The position numbers and the translations under genes were made by a program. DNA of 64,000 nt. Origin: Ailanthus altissimus. Lineage: Eukaryota > Streptophyta > Magnoliopsida > Sapindales > Simaroubaceae. Positions 59,501 to 64,000 of the stretch are shown here, one piece after another (within the stretch, counting starts at the first letter, position 1; each line of letters begins with the position of its first letter). Location: assembly GCA_946807835.1 (NCBI GenBank), contig OX327712.1:14712001-14776000 (forward strand), given 5' to 3'. The notes beneath the pieces were generated by a model. It searched no databases. It was not told where the DNA came from and saw nothing but the letters and a program-made list of their open reading frames with translations.

Positions 59501-60138
59501 CTCAGATCAAAGGATCATAAATACTACTCAACTTCAGATGACCTTCCTTTAACGGATTCATAGGATATCTATTGGGGTCCTTGTGAGTCTATTTAGTATC
59601 TAGTTCTGACTGAATACCTAAATGTGTATACGAGCTTCTACTAAGCTCATGGTCAGCTAAAAACAATCATTTGTACTATGTAAATATAGACACTCACTGA
59701 TCTATATAATAGTGATTCACCGATAGACCCTCATTAGTGAACATAGATCAAGAACACTGAGTTTGAGAATATACTTACATAATGACATTTTCTACACCTA
59801 TTGCAACTCTTTACAATTATGTCATTACAAGTAGACTCTCAGGTCTTTGTCCCATTATAGATAAGGTTCTAACTCTTTAAATTCTGCTGACTCTTATAAC
59901 CTATTAACTCTTAGCAATGTTAACTCTTAGCAATTATAACTCTCAGTATTGCTAACTCTTAGCCCTGGTCTAAACTTCTTTAAACCAGATCTGAACTCCT
60001 TCAGATCATACAATTTCTATAGTGTTATAAGCTTTAGTACCATTTAATAAATATTATTAACGATTTAATAAAATATATATTGTATAAATAGTACAAAATA
60101 AATATTCATACAAATAGGGATGACACTAAACCCTAACA
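56584..60138. mobile_element. Truncated family-B LTR, split by a solo LTR
   Basis: Related to the solo LTR at 7499-9789, in the same orientation. Shared tracts include AAGTGCACAACCAGTACA (about 57170), CCTAGGTCTACGCCC, GACCATACA, TTATCTCCAGATTTGTAT (about 59207) and GACCATACCCAGTGACAC (about 59404). The right end reads AAACCCTAACA (60138). The left end is missing; it joins the truncated family-A LTR at about 56583. The frame near 59086 is not a gene. Confidence 0.75.
57310..59097 (-). mobile_element. Gypsy-like solo LTR inside the family-B LTR, TSD ATACA
   Basis: A 1788-bp block flanked by the perfect duplication ATACA (57305-57309 and 59098-59102). On the minus strand it runs from TGTAGTAACCACTTATCC to GGGTCTGGGGTGTGACG. 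The GGGTGTCACA-type end is typical of plant gypsy LTRs, and the last base is changed. Contains a (TTC)n tract at 58731-58758. Removing it restores the GACCATACATGTTGAG-like sequence of the host LTR. Confidence 0.82.
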
Positions 60139-60199
60139 ATTAGACAAATTGATTTATTTATTCATATTCAACAAAAATATACAAAAAAAACCTCAAATT

Positions 60200-61345
60200 C
60201 AATGAATGACAAAAAAATTTAAAATCGGCGTTACTCCTCATATTTTTAAAATAGCATTCAATACATTTAAGGTATGGCTTAAAATTAGCAGTACTCTTCA
60301 AGTTTTTAAAATAGTCTCCAATATCCCTACTGTTGGGAGATGCTAATAGAATATGCAAAATTTATTATAAAATAACTAATACACCCTTATTCATACTCTT
60401 CTTGATTTATTTTTTCAATTTCGGTACTCTTTTTTTTCTTACTTGAGTACTAAAATTAAAAACTTTAATAAAATATTTGTTATTTCTATTTTTCTAACTT
60501 TTTAAAAAATTGTAAAAATTTAATCTTAGTGGAAGTTGTAGAAAATAAAATTTTAAAATAAGTGTTAAAAATTTAAAATAATAAATAGTTTGTAAATTTT
60601 TTTTTCTTAATAGTTAAGTTAAAAAAGGAAATAAAAAAGAAACGAGCATTAATTTAGGTCATACCTCAAGGGTATACATAAAAATAACCATTTAAATTTT
60701 GGTACTCTCTTCCTTTTTATTTTCTTATTTTATTTTTATAATCGACTACTAAAAAAAGTATTTTTTTTTCACAAACTATTTATTTTTAATTTTTAACACT
60801 TATTTAAAATTTTATTTTATTACAAACTTCTACTAAAATTAAAAATATTTAATATTTCAAAATGTTAAAAACAAATATTTTGTTAGATTTTTTGTTTTAG
60901 TACTCCAATAAGAAAAAAAGAGTACTAAAATTGATTTAAATATTTAAAAAATAAAATCAATAATATTTTGTTAAAAATAATTTTTTTTTGGTTTAGGACT
61001 CAATTGATCTAAAATTTAAAAAATAAATTAAGAAGAGTATGAATAATGGTATATTAGTCATTTTATAATAATTTTAATATATTTCATTGGCATATCTCAC
61101 AATAATAAGGGTATTGGAGGCTATTTTAAAAACTATAAATAGTACTGCTAATTTTAAGTCATATCTCAAAAGTATTGAAGATTATTTTAAAAATCTGAGA
61201 GATACTGTTAGTTTTAAGCCATATCTTAAGGGTATTTTAAAAATTTAAAAGGTACTACTAATTTTAAATCATAATATTAGAAGATATTTTGAACATCTTA
61301 AAAATATCACTGATTTTAAACCATATCTCAATAGTACTCATAAAA
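60200..61345. repeat. Long foldback (inverted repeat) with internal tandem repeats
   Basis: The left half (60200-60660) reads as the imperfect reverse complement of the right half (60660-61345). Paired tracts are CATACTCTTCTTGATTTATT (left) and AATAAATTAAGAAGAGTATG (right), and AAGTGTTAAAAATTTAAAAT (left) against ATTTTTAATTTTTAACACTT (right). The right arm holds about four degenerate 66-70-bp direct repeats ending TTTTAAGCCATATCT. No coding content. It could be a MITE-like or Mutator foldback element. Confidence 0.65.
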
Positions 61346-61710
61346 ATAACCTCATTTCAAAATAAATGATTGTTAGTACTTGAGCAATGATATATTGTAC
61401 TATCTTATGTAATTTATCTGTTTTTTAATGTTTTAATTTTATATTATTTATATAGAAAATTTGCACATTTAACGTTATTTTTTTTAAATTGTAATGATTA
61501 AAAAACAAATAAGAATTATTTATTATATTTTCAAAAACAATTGTAAGTTAAATTGAGAACCATATTATTAATAGTCACTTAATTACATAATATTATACTT
61601 TTTAAAAAATATCTCAAATTTTATTTTAAATTAAAATATTAAATAATTATAAAATAATATAAATTTAAAAATTACCTATTATATTATTACAATATAATTA
61701 CTTCACATCG

Positions 61711-61795
61711 TGAGGTAGGTTATTCTCACTTACCCTCTACGCAGTTTATTATACCATTGCATGAGATTGGTTATTCTCGCTTACCCTCGACGCAA
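61711..61795. repeat. 51-bp direct repeat, two copies
   Basis: GGTTATTCTCACTTACCCTC (61718) and GGTTATTCTCGCTTACCCTC (61769), 51 bp apart, each followed by (T/G)ACGCA. The surrounding 61346-61908 is AT-rich with nothing else recognisable. Confidence 0.75.
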
Positions 61796-61908
61796 CATGC
61801 AAAAATATTAAGTATCAACTAATTTATTAAAAACAAATCGCGCCCTTGCTGTCAATTTCATTTTCATCCTCTCTTCGCAATAACACAACTGAGAAAGAAC
61901 AGTAAGTG

Positions 61909-62061
61909 ATGGATGCTTCTTCTTCTTCTCTTGCTCTCTTCCTTTCACTCTTGTTGTTCATCATTTCACGTGCCCACCATGTGACCCCTCTCAAAGGCTC
62001 CATCTTCCTGCTCTCTTCTTTATTAATTTTCAATGAAAGTTTATGTTTTTTTTTAGTTTAA
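61909..62061 (+). CDS. Short ORF with signal-peptide-like start (possible first exon)
   Basis: A 50-codon frame, MDASSSSLALFLSLLLFIIS followed by RAHHVTPLKG, looks like an N-terminal signal peptide with a hydrophobic core at residues 8-19 and a cleavage-like position after RAH. Upstream are GAGAAAGAACAG and no closer ATG. If it is an exon, a donor could be the GT inside CACCATGTGACC (about 61981), and later exons would lie beyond the window, since none is seen to 64000. No family was recognised; it could be chance. Confidence 0.3.
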   Translation: MDASSSSLALFLSLLLFIISRAHHVTPLKGSIFLLSSLLIFNESLCFFLV

Positions 62062-62367
62062 TTGATCGACGGTTTGTTTGCCGAGAAAACTTGTGAAAAT
62101 GGGAGAGAAACGTCTATTTTTGAGCTTTACTGCATCTGGGTTTTTCTTCTTTTTCTTTTGAATTATTTCTGTTGGGACTTTAAGTAAACGTGGAAAGAGG
62201 AAAAATATTGAAACATTTGATTAATTAACTTTTTCTTTATTAGATTTGTCTATAAATACTTATTTTCTTAACATTCATCAAAATCCTGAGTTTGTGAATC
62301 TATTATGCTTTGCTGTTTGATTTCGGAGAAATTGTGTGAAAGAAAAAGGAAATGCAACATGCGATCT
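62062..62367. other. AT-rich spacer, nothing seen
   Basis: T-rich, pyrimidine-rich sequence that would suit an intron start if the preceding ORF is a first exon. No motif, repeat or coding frame was recognised. Confidence 0.4.
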
Positions 62368-63260
62368 TTAATTTTAAAAATACATATAGGAATATTTTTC
62401 ATAATTTTATCAATTTGACCAATTGGGGATATTTTGATACTTTTATCAATTTTGACTAGTTGACCGTTAATTTAGATAGTTTCGCCTTCTCATTCCATTA
62501 AGTGCACATTTTTATCATTTAATTTTAAAATATACAAAGTATTTTGATACTTTTATTAATTTTAACTAGTTATGAATATTTTACTACTTTTATTGATTTT
62601 GACTAATTGACCATTAATTTAGACGATTTTTATCTTCTCACAAGAGTCCCATTAAGTACATATTTTTATTATTTAATTTTAAAATAGATACAAGGATATT
62701 TTTATATTTTTATCAATTTTGACTAATTAGGGACATTTTGATACTTTTATCATTTTTGTCTTCTCATAGGGGTATTATCAAGTGCATATTTTTATCTTTT
62801 AATTTTTAAAATACATATAAAAATATTTTGATAATTTTATCGATTTAACCAATTGGGGACATTTTGGTACTTTTATTGATTTTAACTAGTTAACTGTTAA
62901 TTTAGACGATTTTCGTCTTCTCACAGGAGAGTCACATCAAGTGCATATTTTTATTATTTACTTTTAAAATACATATAAGATATTTTGATACTTTTATCAA
63001 TTTTGACTAGCTAAGGACATTTTGATACTTTTACGATTTTGACTTAATTGTTAATTTATATAATTTTTATCTTATGACAGGGGTTTTTATGGAGTGTATA
63101 TTTTTATCCTTTAATTTTAAAAATATATACATGAATATTTTAATACTTGTATCGATTTTGACCAATTGATCATTAATTCAAACGATTTTGATATTTATAT
63201 AGATTTTGTCCAATTAATTATTAATTTAGAAGGTTTTTATCTTCTAATAAATATCTTTAT
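62368..63260. repeat. Six-unit degenerate tandem array, about 126-160 bp per unit
   Basis: The anchor TTTAATTTTAAAATACATAT recurs at about 62368, 62519, 62673, 62799, 62958 and 63111. Each unit holds GATACTTTTATCAATTTTGAC, ACCAATTGGGGACATTTTG and TTAATTTAGACGATTTT tracts with indels. The frames are full of stops. Confidence 0.75.
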
Positions 63261-63566
63261 GGCCCTTTAAAAATTTTGTGGGTCTTTTAATCTCTTTCAA
63301 TAAATTTCAAAATCCATGTGTCATTACTTTTTTTTATATACATTACTATTAATATTATATCATACTATATTATAGAATACTTTATCAAAGTATATAATTA
63401 AATTATCAAGAACATTATTTTACATATTTTTCACGTACTCCAAACAAATTATATAATTAATATCACCATAAATATCACTTTATACACGTCACATCTCACC
63501 CAAATTATACTATTAAATATTTTATTAAATTATATAACACTGTCATCAAAATATTACTATCACACT

Positions 63567-63959
63567 TAGGGGTGGACACGGTCCGATTCGATCTGATTTT
63601 TTACAAAATCAAACTGAACCGGTCCGGTTCGATTTTTTGGAAAAATAAAATCGAAATTGATTTTTTTAATGAGAAAAATTGAATCGAACCGAACTAATTT
63701 TTTTCAGTTCAGTCCGGTTCGGTTTTTCCGATTTTTTTTATTTTAAATTATGAATTTTTTTTAATTATCGATTTGATTTTTTGGTTTTTTTCCGATTGTT
63801 TTTTTTTTTTGGTTTTTCAATTTTTTTGAATAAAAAAACCGAATCAGACCAATCAATTTTTTCCCAAAAAAAATAAATCAATTTTTTTAAAAAAAAACCG
63901 AACTGAACCAACTAATTTAATTTAATTTTTCAATTTTTAATTTTTTTTACCCACCTTTA
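63567..63959. mobile_element. hAT-type MITE, TSD ATCACACT
   Basis: 393 bp with ends TAGGGGTGG and CCACCTTTA (imperfect inverted termini), flanked by the perfect 8-bp duplication ATCACACT (63559-63566, 63960-63967), as expected for hAT transposition. The interior is repeated CCGGTTCGGTTTTT-like sequence and its complement, a style widespread in plant genomes. No transposase. Confidence 0.85.
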
Positions 63960-64000
63960 ATCACACTCGTAAATTATAAAACCTCAAAAGTAAGGAATAA

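Overview
This is nuclear DNA of a flowering plant, most likely a eudicot (inference). It is strongly AT-rich. It has spliced genes with GT-AG introns and plant-specific families (LBD, EGY1, SUVR3). Most of the window is LTR retrotransposons, several primed by initiator-Met tRNA. I saw no rRNA, tRNA, CRISPR or bacterial operon features. All calls come from reading the sequence by eye. Comparisons with Arabidopsis proteins are from memory.

Left part (1-14.8 kb). A RAD6-type ubiquitin-conjugating enzyme gene (UBC1/2 type) runs on the minus strand. Four exons are in the window and the last lies beyond position 1. A decayed plus-strand Ulp1/DUF1985-type gene, usually carried by Mutator-like elements, follows at about 4.4-10.7 kb. 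Two solo LTRs with perfect 5-bp target duplications split it. A complete two-exon LBD20-like LOB-domain gene lies at 12.7-14.8 kb on the minus strand.

Middle part (16.4-47.6 kb). Two decayed host genes lie in tandem on the minus strand. The first is a SUVR3-type SET-domain methyltransferase with two frameshifts and two in-frame stops. A 5.2-kb Copia element is inserted at its 5' end. The second is EGY1, a chloroplast site-2 metalloprotease. Its first exon (47.2-47.6 kb) and its last five exons (33.1-34.8 kb) are about 12.4 kb apart. The gap holds nested retrotransposons, and the exons with the HExxH zinc site are not found. The nest contains a minisatellite-bearing LTR fragment, a truncated Copia (Copia-3) and another Copia (Copia-4). 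Copia-4 in turn carries a solo LTR in pol and a complete small Copia (Copia-5) in gag. An 8.5-kb Copia (Copia-2) lies between SUVR3 and EGY1.

Right part (47.6-64 kb). This is almost entirely non-coding repeats. They are an AT-rich LARD-like element, a second LARD-like element with a six-fold 30-bp repeat built on its primer-binding site, a fragmented LTR holding a gypsy-like solo LTR, a foldback repeat of about 1.1 kb, a six-unit tandem array and a hAT-type MITE with an 8-bp target duplication. One short ORF with a signal-peptide-like start (61.9 kb) could be a first exon but is weakly supported.

Only the UBC and LBD genes look functional. The rest records repeated LTR-element insertion, LTR-LTR recombination to solo LTRs, deletion junctions and loss of two formerly coding genes.
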